DNA of 64,000 bases, taken from assembly GCF_949628265.1 (NCBI RefSeq), contig NC_088788.1, positions 30,800,335-30,864,334 of the forward strand. Direction: 5' to 3'. The notes under the pieces were generated by a model, which saw only the letters and a program-made list of their open reading frames with translations, was not told where the DNA came from and made no database searches. Positions 1-34,830 of this stretch are shown piece after piece. Made by a program: the position numbers and the translations under genes. The first letter of the stretch is position 1. Every line of letters starts with the position of its first letter. This DNA is from Cloeon dipterum (Eukaryota > Arthropoda > Insecta > Ephemeroptera > Baetidae).

Positions 1-3000
1 CCTTTTGCAACAAAGTTTTCCCTTGTAACTTTTTTCCTTTCTCATTCATTTTCTGTACAGCAGTCGCGCTGCCCCGCAGGGAGTTAAGTCGGGCTTATTT
101 GGGCTTCCGCGTTACTCTCTTTTGCCTGCCCGGAATTATTAGTGATTGGTGGGCCAACTTTCGTCTCGCCTCCGACTTGGCTGCTGGGAATCATGTGCAG
201 GCACAAGGCCCTCCGGCTGGAATTGTCCTGTCAGACTCTGCGCGAGAAAAGTGAAAACACAAATTGCTCAGTTTAATAGCTTTTTATGTACACCCCAGAT
301 GGAAAAGTCGAGAGCAGCGTGCCGTTTAAAGATAGACGGAGGAATTTCTCACGATATCCTCCCAAAATGCGTGTTCTTTTAAATTACGGCAGCGGCAGCA
401 GCGGGTCGAATAACACGCATTCCATGTCAGTGGCAGACAACCCTGCTTTGAGCTCGTGAACGCGCGCTCGTCTCGTATTCCAGCAAGCCGTCTAAATTAA
501 AATGCTCCCTTTTCCGCTCTGCTGTGGACGTGAAATCTGCAAACAAATATAAAAAATGAGTGACGCTGGCTCGCTTCTGTGAAATGCCACACGCGAGAGC
601 CTGCAATATTTCAACTTTTTCATCTGGGACAAAAAGTGGGAAAATCCGCTGGCGGAGATTTCTTATTTCAATATTCCATTTTGCGAACGAAAATCCCATC
701 AAAAAAGAGCTGGCAGGAAGACTCAATTTGGGCGTGCTGTGCGCACACGTTCGTTCATATACATGGAAGCGGCGCCCGCTTACTCGCTTGTTATGCGAAA
801 ACGTGCCTGCGAAAAGCGTCAAAACATTAGGGCCGGCCGGCATTATTTTCGCCAACGAGCCTAGCTAGCATACCCTGGACGCCGACCCAATTTTATTTTT
901 TCATCAGCACTAATTGCGAATTAAGTCGTAAATACATCCACACATGTTTGCAGCTCACACGCTCCTGGACCTGAACATTTTCATCTGGCAATGGCGTGAA
1001 AAATATTGTGAAAAATTGCGTTTAGAGTAGAAAAACCCATCTGTCGCGAGTTCTGGAACAAAATTTTTCACATGAATTACAATTTGCTTCTTTCCATATT
1101 CTTTTCAGCAGCAGTAAAAATGTATGTCTGTTTTCCATGTTATTCACAATCACGTCAAAAACTTCTCATTGAATTGATCAAAATGAAAAACTCCCGGGGA
1201 CTGCAGGCATAACGTGACCCTTTCCGAGAATTTGCATGTCTTGGAAAATTGAAACTTGACAGACATAAAAGGCTCAATTTTTCACGGGCGTGAGCAGGAA
1301 ACGAGCCTTCCGCGCTCTTTCATTTCTCCTGCTCCTGTTCCTCTGCTGGGGAAATTTTAATTCCATTTATCTCACGCGCGGCGTGTCGTGTGCCGTGCAC
1401 ACAGCCGAAAGTTAATTACCAGCGTGAATAAATGTTGTGCCCAAGGACGCACTTTCTTTATCTCTCTTTTTTCTGTCTCTCCACTCACGCGGGGGCGAGG
1501 TGGTCAGAATAAACACCATCGGCGCAGACCGGCGCGCGCGGTTATTGTGCTGAAGGTCCCATCTCTCACTCCCAACACTTGAACATGACTTTGCGATCAA
1601 TAATTCCTCTCTCGCTCTTCTCCCCTTGTCTAAACTTACTTTTCCTCGGGAAAGCAGTCGTCGTCGTCGCTGCCGGCTCTCTCTGTTCCGCAGCACAAAC
1701 ACACACATTCATACGAAACACGGCATACACACGTGAATGTGTACGGGGTGTAATAATGCCTGCCGCTTCCCCCGACCAGCCAGCCAGCCTCCCGGGACAT
1801 TGGAGGGCAAACACCCCACTTGAAAAATTATACCGAAATACCACGGCCGTGCAAATACAAACAATGGTGTCTCTCGCACACCGGGCTGGCTGACACACGC
1901 CGACTTTTGCGGCTAGGTGTACATTCCAATTTAAGGCTGGCGGTCGTAAACTTGCAAGTTTTACACGTACTCCCAGGCAATTCGGGCACACTGTACTTAT
2001 CTCTCGCACCTTGCACTTGAATAGACACACATACACCGCACGGGAGGTGTAGGGTAGGTGTGCGCCGCCGGCTTGTTACTAATTCATTCGCGCCCGTAAA
2101 TTTGCCCTTTGTTGTCCTCGGGTGAATAATAATGATACCGCCAGCACAATATGCGCTAACTCCACGAAAGCACCTTGCTACTCGCCGAGAATTTATGAAT
2201 TGGCCCATTTTTCTTCGCGGAGTCGACGCCGAAATAAAAGCCCGTAGCGGTGCGCTGAAATTTTTATTGCGACCCGCGCGATCATAACGCGCGTTTTCTC
2301 CTCGCGAGCCTTTAAGAGGGCTAAACTGCCTCGGCTTTTCTTGGCTGCCAGACGAAATAGAATGGAAAAGGCTGACGCGAAATAGCAATGGACAAAAAGG
2401 ACGAGTTCGCCGAACCATAAACGTCTTTCTCTCTCTTTCGCGCTCTGAAATAATGTTTCTCGCACTGCTGTGTGCAGGAATTTAATATTCCAACTCGAGA
2501 TAGTTGATTTATGCAGTTTTCGCGCTCGTCGGAGAGTGTACATAGCATTGCGGAGTTGCCGCTGCTATGGCGAATTATTTATGGCAGAACGTACGAAAAA
2601 TTCATCATTATGCATAATTCCCCGAGAGTTCTCGCAGCGATTTATGTTCCATTACGTCGCATTTTACCGCAGATTTTCGCCCTGAAAGCTCCACCAACAC
2701 ACGCACATAAATATATTGCGTTTTTCTATAAACTGCGCTAGGCAGACGCTTTATTTATAGCCTCAGACGGGCGGAAATTGTCTGTTGCAAACGCTCCGCT
2801 CTCTGAAATTCGCCCAGAACTTTTGTCAATGGATTTCTGCTTCCAAAAGTGATTAATGCAGGTTGTTCAGCATGCGTACAATAGAATCGAGTGTTTCGGG
2901 AAAACAGTCTCAACTTTGTGTAATGGCTTAAAAAAAGATAAGCAATAAACCTAACAAAAGCCTACACAGGCCATAGTTTCTCTTTGCGTCTTTTGTTGCA

Positions 3001-5233
3001 ATTAAAACCCTTCTCAACATTCATCCATTTAGCTTGTGCTTTCGGAGACAGAGTTATATTAGACAGAAAAATTCCAACATTCTCCAACGATCAAATTCAA
3101 TTAAATCGTGGAAATCCCGTCTTCAATAAATCTGCCACTTGCGTTTGTCAGAAAAGAGTGGATAAAATTGATTTTGAATTCGTTCATCAGCACCGCCGAC
3201 GTGCTATGACATATTAATAACGACGTGAATATTTTAAATCAGCATTCAAATTTAATCTCATCAATTCCTGCTCGATAATGCACATTTGATTACTCTCAGG
3301 ACGAGCAGCAATCAGGCCAGCACTTCATTAAGTGACGGAAAAACATCCCCAGAGAGGAAAGATCAGCCAGCAGCTATTCAAACCATTTCGTTTTTAATTA
3401 AGTCAGCCCGACACGGCGCGCATGCACCGTCGCTTCGCCGACGAGCCATTAATTTTGCACACGTCAATCTTGTTTGCCGTCACGAAAATCATTTTTCACA
3501 CAAAGCAATTTGCGCAATCCTCTCTTTGAATCCACCTAGCGCAGCTTTTTCCTCTGACAAAATCAAATCCGCGGCCGTTTCGACGTGTGTTAACGAGCAA
3601 GAGTTCTGCTCCTCCCCGTCCAACAACGTCGCGAGAGAGTAATGGCTTTCGCATGTTTCACGTATATACACATGCGTGCGTTTACTGTGCGTGCAAATAT
3701 CGATTCAGTTTTTATTCACCAGGACGAACTGCAGGAGTTTTTCCCCTCGCTGGCGCAAGACGATTCGCTTTGAATGCGCGGAACAAGGCAATTCCGTGTG
3801 TTTATGCAAGCAGCTCTCATTACCAACCCCTTCTCCGGTCGTTTCTTCACACTTGGCGATATCAAAATACAGTATAGAGAGCAAGCAAGCAGAGCTATCT
3901 CGTACATGGATGGCACGCTGGCTTCCTTAGGCGTGTCGGGCTCAAGTGGTCTTTCGCGAAACATTACAATAAACGACTCTTGGCTCAGCCAACTCTCGCA
4001 CGAGTATACCTTGGCAGCGCAAAATAAATATATAAAATAGGACATCTCCCGCTGGAAAGCAGGTCTTTCTTATTCAATGGCAGTTATTTAAAAACAGTTG
4101 AATTTTATTACTCGGAGGAGATCCAGGAAGAGCGCAAGGGACGCCTTGCTCCTCCTTCCGTTGTGTTGCGTTTGAATTTTCTAAGCTAATTAGGTCTCAA
4201 TTAAATTTAATTATTCAACGGGCGGAGTGGTGCGCACATAGGCACGGAGATGACAATTAAGATGGAATCCGCCTCCACCCGCCTCCACCGCTTCGTTTCT
4301 CAACTTGCGCGGAAGGTAGTCTGCTAGGTGCAACTAATTAATTTTGGCTTTATGCTTGCCGCGACGACCAAGTTAAGCCCTGGAACTCTGAAACTATATA
4401 GGCGTGCGATCCGACATGGAGCATGAAAAGCGGGCCCTTTCAATCGCTCGGGCTCAAAACCAGCCGACGGCATTTCCCAATGGAATTCCCTCTGCTATAT
4501 TAGGTGGATTTGGAAATTGAATGGGCCACCTTAAGCGATGAACAATATTACCTTTGAACCCGCTCGCAAGTTTCTGAATAAGTTAGCAGACTCCTACTTA
4601 TTGTTGCTGAGAGGCTATTTTAGTAGCAAAAACGAAGAAGACAAGAAATTAATCAGCACGTAAGTAAAACAAACTGCTTCATGCTTCTTGAAGACAGGTG
4701 CGAAACGGTGTTTAGATTATTTATTGCCTCCGAAACAGCCTCTCAAAGCAACAAAGGACTAAAGAGCAACCTTATCTGCTGAAAGACGGATTATAAAAAA
4801 ATCTGAGCCCCGAAGGCAGTTTCCTGCTCTTCGGGAGAATGCCAGCGAAGCAGCACTCAAACTCGTGCTCTGCAAAGGCAAGCAGTATAGTTGAGAATAA
4901 TGCGAAGAGAGAATGGGGCCGGGCGCTTTCAAAAAATTTGAGGTACGCCATACTAAACAAAATTAACAAGGCACTCGTCTGCTCTTATTATGTATATGTA
5001 TGCATGGCACACGACTCGTAGCAGCATGCACTCTACCCCCGTTCCGTTCTTTTGCGCGACGAGCACGGCTGCGTAAAATATAATTTTATATGTGGGCACG
5101 TATTTTAATGTAGCCCGCCGCCGACTTCCATTATTCGCGAAACTCGGGAGCTCGCTGCTCTCTCTTCTTTCCTCTTTCTCTCTCGCTTTCCCGGCGGTTC
5201 TTTTGCATTTTAGAATAATAAGCCTCAGCAGCA

Positions 5234-5259
5234 AGAGAGAGAGAGAGAGAGAGAGAGAG
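5234..5259. repeat. (AG)n microsatellite
   Basis: A perfect run of about 13 AG dinucleotides in the gene-free left part of the window. Confidence 0.95.
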
Positions 5260-5499
5260 CGCAGGGAGACCTCCATATTGCTAGGGTAGGCAACCGGCGG
5301 CGCACCACTCGCGAGCAAGAGGTTCGAGATGATGATGGAGCGAACGACAACAGGAGAGACGGAGGGACCGTGGTGGCAATATTTAATAACTCATCCCACT
5401 CCGCTCGCTGTTTACCCGAGTAATTACGCGAGGTAGCTGCGGCGGAATTAAATTACACGAACGTGCGCAAACAATAATGAAAGCGAAATTAATATCTCG

Positions 5500-5524
5500 T
5501 GCTGCTGCTGCTGCTGCTGTTGCT
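5500..5524. repeat. (CTG)n short trinucleotide run
   Basis: About seven consecutive CTG/GCT units, followed by one variant unit (GTTGCTG). It lies in presumed noncoding DNA and is too short to suggest more than a microsatellite. Confidence 0.85.
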
Positions 5525-6700
5525 GGGGATGAAGCGCCGAGATTTGCCGCGGATGCGTATTTAACGTGGCGAATTTCTACGTCACCGGCGTCTACCACCG
5601 CATTTCAACTGCTGGGAGACGCGGTGTGCGTTGCTGCGTGTTTAATTGTTATTGCGATGTATGTGCGTGATAAAACTCGCGAGAAATTTATTTGAGCACA
5701 AAGGAGCCGGCTCTCGCTGCCAAGGAGCGATGGTGCCGCGAGGAATTTCGGTCGTTGCGGCAATGCCTTAATGAATTCTAATGGCGCTAACCTTTGCGTA
5801 ACTGTGGTTGCCTTGGCTCAGGTAATATCTGATAACAACCGTTTCCGTAGCACGCCTCATAACTTGAGGTCTTGCTTTGTTATTACCAAAAGTTAATATC
5901 AAAACTAAAAGGGCGCCGTTTAGAGCTAAATATTTCACCCAATTTTTAGAACAGATCATGGGGGCATTTAGAAGAACTTAAACTATCATAAAATCTATTC
6001 AGTTCATTCAACAGTGCTGCATTCGCTCTTAACTTTTGGACGGCTCAGCATGACTGCAATTATCGTTTTCCTCGGGCCGATAGCTCCAACTTCACATTGA
6101 ATACCCTCTAGCGGTCGGATTAGAGAGGGGCGAGATGTTAAAATTCGCGGAACTTGCTGCAAACTTAGTGCGATGGCACAAACAGGAAGCAAAAAGCAAA
6201 GAAGTTGCCGCTCTCGCACCCCCTCTGGCTCTAATATAACTTTGAATATGCGCGAATAAGGCGAATATGGTGAGCTGAGAAGTTAATTCTTCTTCTTATC
6301 TGCATTAACGCTAATTGCTGAAATTATATATCCGCGCGACGCGACGAGCAAGTCGGCTGAAATTAAGTTTCACAGCAGACTGGAGCTGGCTGCTCGATAT
6401 AGACGCATTTTATCATTTTAAATTAACCGGAAATGATGCGTGCAGTTGAAAAAGTGCCAGATTTTCCAGTCGGCGGCATAAAATCCATACCGTCGTGCCG
6501 CCCGACTGAAACAGGCGAGCAGTCATTGGGAAATAAAAGTTGTTGCTAAGTAAACATCTTGCGTCTCGTTCGTGTGCCGTACATTCTTTTGGAAAAAGCT
6601 GCCTCGGAGCAGAGCAACAACTCCCGAGAGTGGAGAGCGTGCGGATGGAAAATCAAAAAGGGCCACACGACGGCGACGGTGGCGGCGGCGACCCGACGAG

Positions 6701-6717
6701 CACACACACACACACAC
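6701..6717. repeat. (CA)n microsatellite
   Basis: Seventeen bases of alternating C and A, next to a GGCGGC-rich patch. It is a small echo of the giant AC array further right. Confidence 0.9.
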
Positions 6718-9700
6718 GATGGGGTGAGAATCGCATGCATGAGAATCACAGCGGAAAGTCTAACTACCAGGGGGATGTAATGCATTAAGGGATGACGAAA
6801 GTTAGTGCCGCTGGCGCCTCAGCCCCTCTTCAACGCCCAAGGCCGCTCGCTGATCATGCGATTCCGTAATCGCCACCGGGGCAGTGAAAAACGCGCAAAA
6901 CTTTCGCCCCTTGCGATAACAGGTGCTTGACAGCGGACGAATTCGAGAGGGCGCGCGTTTTAAAATTTTCCCTGAGGGGCTGGGTTTATTATCGGAAAAG
7001 CAATCAGAGTGAAAAGTTTACGGCCCTTATCGATTTAATCCGGGTCGCATTTTGTTTGCAACTTTCTTTCTCGCCATGCAGCGCTCTAAAGTTGCCGGCC
7101 CTCACGACTCTTTATACATCATGAACTGTTTCGGGGGAAAAAGCAAGCCACAACACACACTGGCACGAACCTTCTGGCCCATTTGAACTGAGAGGCCATC
7201 TGCTATCAAGCGCCGTTCAACGGCCGACCCCTTTTATGGAAGCCAGATTCAGACAACAGCGCGAAATTAGTTTCATTCTGTTTGGTAGTGTCGGAGCGGG
7301 GTGCATAAGCGGCATCAGAATGATGTAATAATCCGATGAGCACTGCCCCTGCCGCTCGGCCGGCCACGCTGCTGATCATGCAATTTCTGCAATAAGAGCA
7401 GCCAGCCCTCGATTGTTGTGACGTCATTGCGGGTCAACCGATCGTGTATCTCAGTTCGAGTCACGTCCTTTTGAAGAGATGATAAAATTACAGCTGCCGG
7501 ACCGGCGGTAATAAGCCCGCAATCGCGGCGGAGAGCCAATTTCGGCGTGCCACCTTGTCGGCCCGTGCGCTTTTGCTGCTCGCTCGGCTAGTAATTATCC
7601 TGACTAGCCGAGCTGAAACTATACGTGCGGCAAAATCAAATTGCGCGTTAATTGCGCCGCCGAGAGGGAGCAGCCTGCCGTGCTTCTGTGTGTTCATAGC
7701 GTGCATTTTGACTTTGCAGATTGCGATTTTTCGCGCTCGAGTGGACTTTTCAATAAGCCCAATTAGTTTGATGCGCAGCTCTCTGGCAAAAATGGTTTCA
7801 TCTGGAAAATCAATGACGCACCCCCCTGCTGAGCGGTGTAGTTTGGAGAAAAGCGAAAAAATTGGGCGCGCGCGTCCATTGCAGCGCAGGGATTTCAACC
7901 AGAAAGGTTTAGGGCGTTTGGAAATGTGAGACTAATCCGAGCTGCCAGCACCGCTTTGACGACCATAAAAAAACGGGGGAAGCATTGTTTTTGCCGGGAC
8001 TTTGCATGTGAATATTGCTTCATATTCACAGCGAGAGCCATCAGTTTTGGAAAAAAGCTTTCAGCCCTGCTACTCGCACACCAAAATGAGAACACATTGC
8101 GGGAAATTTATTGCGATATTCAATGTAAAAGCTATTTTCTCTCTCTGGCATGACGTGATTTGAATATTTTGCAGCGCTTCTTGTTACCGTAATCTCTTTC
8201 CTCTTTATTAAAAAATATGTGAAAACGTGAAACAGTATAATTTTTGGCTCGGGATTATCAGACGTATTCCGAAATGAGGCGAGATCGATAATATTAATCA
8301 TGTGAAAGAGCAAATGAGCGAAACATTAACTGGCTTCAAATGTCCCTCGTGTGGGCACTGCGGAGGCGGATTTAATCCAACACTAACACCCTCAAGAGCA
8401 ACGCGCAAAGTACTGGGGTCGAAGGAAAAGCCGAACGACAGGAAAGCTTTCTGACAAGATATATTCAGTAGCCTGCGATTCGCCCTCCGCTTTCGTATAA
8501 AGAGACTTTTAGGAGAATGAATTTTTTTCCAGGCCACCTTCGACTCTGATCGGAAAATTGGTTCAAACGAATTGAAGCTGAAAGCTCTAATTTTTATTTC
8601 AAGGCAAATATCTTGAGAGAGGTCAAGGTCGTCGAAGGTGCGAGGCGACGGGAAGGAAACTGATAACTCCATTGAGCATAAAATAGTGGTCCTTACGTCC
8701 TTACGTAGCGAGAACGCCGCATAGTACCTGCGAAAGCGTTTTCTGAAGTAATCCTTGAAAGGAATTTCCCCGTGGCTGATAAGAGAAACCCGATTGCGAG
8801 GCAAAACGACTGCGCTTTGCATTTTGCTCGATGCGCAGAAATTGGAATTTTAAATTCCCGGCGGACCGGCTGCTTTTTTAAGGGCACGTTTTTCTGATAA
8901 CGAGTCGCGTCTGCTCGCGCTCACTTCCGAGTGCCATGCACAGCCGAGGCATAATTCCACAATGGGAAAAGATATCTTGGCTCGAGTGGCGCACAGACTA
9001 GATAGATTGCATTAATATCCGCCCTGGGCAGCGAGCGGCAAGCTCCTCAAAACTGCTGCATCCACCGAAATCGATTTGCAATAAGAGACTGGAAATGCTG
9101 CCGCTGATAATCCGCCACCCGCTGCCACTTTTATGATGCAAGAGGCCCGCGTGCCTGGCCGTGCTCCAACTCTCGAGCTTTTGCACATTACAAATCACCT
9201 GGCGATAAAAATTTCAATTTCTACAGGCAGCACGTGCGCGCAACTCGACGACGGCAAAAGCAAACGCAATCGTCAACTTTTATTGCACCCCCGAGACAAT
9301 CGCGTTCGGAAGAAGAGAGAGAGTCACATTAAGCAAGAGTTGCCCCGCATCCGATGAATTTCAAATCAGAAGGGTCCAATTCCCAGTCAAATCTTTCTCC
9401 CAGCAGCAGCCAAACTTTTTCCGATTCCTATTTGGTAAACTTCCAGGCACACGAATTAAAACTTGCGACTCGTTATCGAACTTCTCCGATACACACACAC
9501 GCGCGCGCGCACAAATCTAGAAGCAGCCGTCGGCGGCAAAAAGTTGGCTTGTCATATTTGTAAATAAATATCCTGCGACTCCGCCTCTCGCGGAGATTCG
9601 CATGCCGAGAAGTTTTCGCCTTCAGCAGGTACGTATTTTTCCGATATGCCGTCCTCGCGACCTTTCCGCGAGCCGGAAAAGTTCAGCAGTATTTTACGAT

Positions 9701-11758
9701 CGGGTGGATGAAGTGACTGACTCTGCGCTCTGAATTTATGATTCGTTAAAATACACACATATAGAGTCACTGCGCTGGCGGCGTCTTGTCGTCGCTCAAT
9801 GCCATTCAATTATGGTAAAGTATAGCTGCTCACAACACAATCAAAGTTTCTCATCTGGCAAATGGAGCGACGTGTTTGATGTTGCAAACAAGGCCTGCGC
9901 GCATCAAATCGCCCGATATCTGTGCGTGCTCCATCCGGCTTTGTGCATCAGAAATGGAAGCAGTGAAACTTTAATGATCCTAAATGCCGGCTCTAAACAC
10001 ACTGCCGACGCGCCTGTGCTCGGGTTTGTCCTTTTTTCGCGTGCGTGTTTGTGTATGTTAGCCCGGCTGCATAATCCCTAGTAATAATTTTGCGTTTGCT
10101 AAATCCTCGCCTCATATTTTAGTCTGCTGCTCCCCTGCGAATGTGGAAGGAAAGTTTCGGGCTCTGTTTGCGGTGGATAAGCATCTCTGAATGAAAGATA
10201 AACACCAACTTTTTACTTGAATTTTGCAAATTTCCACCCCAGCTAAGAGAGCTCCGTGCGTTACTCTCTGTGGACGCAATAATATATTCTAGCTTTAGCA
10301 AAAGTAGTAGTGCGAACTGTGGTTTTATATTTTTATTTTTGCTCGACAATGAAGCGATAAATTTTAAAGTGCGCTCAAATTAAGGCTGCTTTTGGCCACA
10401 GTCTGACATAAATTGTGCACGAGAGCTTTGCTGTTGTTCCCAGTAGCCAATGGCCACTATACAATTCTAAGTAAGGCTTGCCCCTTGAGTCATGAAAAAT
10501 TCAACCTAATGAAAATCGACATGTCTGTTGGCTCAGCTGCCGTGTGGAATTTAAAATTATGATTCATGTCATATATCAGAACCATCCACATCATTTTACA
10601 ACCCTTCATTCCAACCAAATGATGTTCCATATAATCTGAAATTTCGGGATTGCTCGAAGGGGGAAACTAGCAGTGGATACCCAAAACGCACTAAAATCGT
10701 TATTTTTTGTTGCTGTAAGTAACAAAAGGCATTAATATAGTGTATCTCCCGAATAAGATATAATTTAATCAAGAAATCCGGTGTGGTATTGCAGTCTCAT
10801 AGCTTTTCCCAGCTTCCTAATAAAATGAAACAAGTTTAAATCCGTCAGGAATAATTGCCTAAGCACGGATACTTTATTTCCTAGCAAGAATATAAAATAT
10901 TTTTTGAAAAAAATAATATCATTAAACAATACTAAAAAATACCAAAATATAATCATTTTGCCAAGGTATATTATAATATAGCAGACAATACTGTATCCTC
11001 ACAGGTCCAGAAACAATACCGATTCAAAACTGAAATTCCAGGAAAATACCCTAGCTTTCAACCTGGGTTGTTAAGATTGTTTTTTTCAAATGCACATACT
11101 AGAGACAGAGCTCTTCTTCTAAAAAAATCCACTGAGCATGAGCACTACCCGAACTCGTAAAAAGACGATACCCATTTTCAATCGTCAGAGAAAGCCGATG
11201 TAGCTTCCAACATTCATTCCCTCGCGTCCATTGGCGTTCGTTTCAGCATTCTCGTAGAATTACTTTTTAAACTCGTATCAGGACGTTTTGCTGCAATCAT
11301 CCTATCAGTTAAAGTGATCGAATGCTGCTGAGGTAATTTCAATATTCATTTCATAACGCAATGACTCTTGCTTTATAAACTCATTTAACATTTTCGAGTG
11401 GCGCGTCGTGTAATAGAAACTTGATCGATGATCAGCAAGAGCAACAGAACGGGTTTATCCGAGCCCAATTTTCCCGTCAATATCCGGAGAGGTTGATGGA
11501 AAAAATACAGACTCGCCAGAAAATCAGCCTGTAGCGAGGGAAAAACGGCGATCGCAGCGGGTCCTCCTCGCACGCTCCGGCGCGCGAAAATTTCATGGGC
11601 GTAATTTGTCAATAAAGTGCGCCTCGGGACGAAATGATAAATTACCCCGCTTCTTGTTAAGCGGCCGATAAAATTGATCGGCGGGCACGTGGGGGGCTAA
11701 TCCGAGCGTGAATAAGGCAGCGAGGAACGAGACTCAAGGGATGTTTGCTTGTTCGCAG

Positions 11759-33232
<21,474 letters not shown>

Positions 33233-34830
33233 TCGACGGACAATGCGCTTTTTACAGTGCTGTTAGAACTCGACCTGTGAGAAGGACTTCCAGTTTCCGT
33301 AGAGACAAATTTGAGACATTTTGTATAATGTGGAATAGTTTTTTTATCATTTTTAGTTTTCCCTTCGAGATGCGTGTAGTGCTGAAATGACACTAATAGG
33401 AGTTTTACAACAATCAAACCAGCACCATTTTAAAAAAGTTGTGTTTTTACCATTTAATATTTTATGACTTTGGAACTTTAAAAGCTGATTTAGTTTATTT
33501 TTAAAAATCTATATATGTCTGTGCTCTTTTTGAAACCCTGTTTCGTGATGTTTTTATAGAAAAATCAGTGATTTTCTCGCTTCATGCAAGTGGCGATAAA
33601 CATGTGGCTTGTCGAAAAAGGAATTAAAAATTACGTAATGTTAGCAAAAATAGGAATAGTATAATATGGGAAATGATAAATTGTGTCGAAATACGTTGTG
33701 TACAAATCAAGAGATTATAAAATTAATAGTATTAGACGCAGCAGTGAACACAAGTATTATTGAATGTTATTTATTGAACCGAAAATTGGAGATAAAATAA
33801 TATACCAAAAATAGATACAACAACAAAAAGAGTTTCATTTACGCATTCCTCTCAGAAAATCAAGAATATTTTGCTTTGGATGGTATTTTTATAAGAAACT
33901 CTGTATATTGATTTAATTTAACTAATTTAATCAATTTTAACCGTATATAAATATGCCATAATATGCTCACCAATTCCGTAATAAAATGTATATATATAGT
34001 AACTAATATCAATTTATTTAAATCAAAACTATCACTAAAATCAATAGTTGACTAGTTGAGTCATCAAGTAGTTCATTCCATTATTTATATGATATCTTCT
34101 ATACATAAATAATATGTTTATCATTTCGTTATCCAATATTGCGAATAAATTAGCCCAATTTTGCTAATTTTATCTATTGAGGATTGAGGCAACATTATTT
34201 CCAAACAAAGAACACATAAATTTCGACTTAGTGTTTGCAACAAATTTTGCGTTTTTTATTATTTTAGAATATTATATGGATTTTAAGCAGTACTTTTTTA
34301 ACTGTTTTTTTACTTGTCTTATAGAATTAGCTAACATACATTTTATAGTAAATTTGTGTCTCTTATTTATGTTTCTCATTGTCAGACATTACATCCTATT
34401 TTATATCATAATCTTTGATAATTCTAGTGCAGAATTACAGAGATGTGTATCAAAATAAATTTTTAAATAAGTCCCCAAAGTCCACTTTCCCGCATGTACC
34501 CGTTCCCGCACCAGGCTAACTCACGATTCTCACGGCTCACGCCAGAATGATTGGTCTCTCCTGCGCAGCCAGTGCGCAGCTGCGAAAGTCGCCAGTCGTG
34601 TTGTGGATTTTTGACAAGATTTTCACACTGTTTGTTTACATCGTTTACGTAAGCATCGCGTTCCATCATCTGATTCGAGATTCTAGTTTTGAATTTTTGT
34701 AGAATTAATGCGTGACTAAACACTTCTTATTGCAAAGGTGGTGAAAAGCATTAACGCAAAAACGAGTATCTAAATCGACTGAAGGCGAAGTTTCGAAGCT
34801 GAACCTCTTCGTTGATAAATAAGGAAAACA
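33233..34830. other. 3' UTR of the ENTREP-like gene and TRAX upstream region
   Basis: No coding exon is seen. The left part is AT-rich and should contain the 3' UTR of the ENTREP-like gene. An AATAAA lies at 33,980-33,985, about 750 bp after the stop. The right part, about 34,480-34,830, is less AT-rich and contains an inverted CCAAT box (ATTGG near 34,550), consistent with a TRAX promoter. Confidence 0.6.
33980..33985 (+). terminator. Candidate polyadenylation signal of the ENTREP-like gene
   Basis: A canonical AATAAA downstream of the stop codon at 33,232 on the same strand. Other A-rich variants occur closer to the stop, so this choice is tentative. Confidence 0.4.

Larger units (their letters stand above)
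1..11758. other. Gene-free stretch, probably 5' intron or upstream DNA of the ENTREP-like gene
   Basis: I see no convincing coding exon in these 11.7 kb on either strand. The open frames are short or have low-complexity, unfamiliar translations and no matching splice structure. The DNA is comparatively GC- and CpG-rich, with many CGCG and AATTAATT-type stretches, unlike the AT-rich intergenic DNA further right. The first recognised exon of the ENTREP-like gene at 11,759 starts within a codon, directly after a pyrimidine-containing acceptor (ttgttcgcag). An upstream exon must therefore exist, here or before position 1. The likeliest reading is a long 5' intron that may hold regulatory elements. 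That is inference; a small unrecognised first exon could be hidden here. Confidence 0.6.

Noticed and set aside
1828-2418. A 196-residue minus-strand open frame
   Set aside because: The composition is irregular, there is no recognisable domain, and it overlaps other equally poor frames. It is most likely chance.
8298-8822. A 174-residue minus-strand open frame
   Set aside because: No domain, no regulatory context and no splice structure were seen.
11741-11758. ATG at 11,741 as the start of the ENTREP-like protein
   Set aside because: It is in a different frame from the exon, and the bases before 11,759 form a good splice acceptor.
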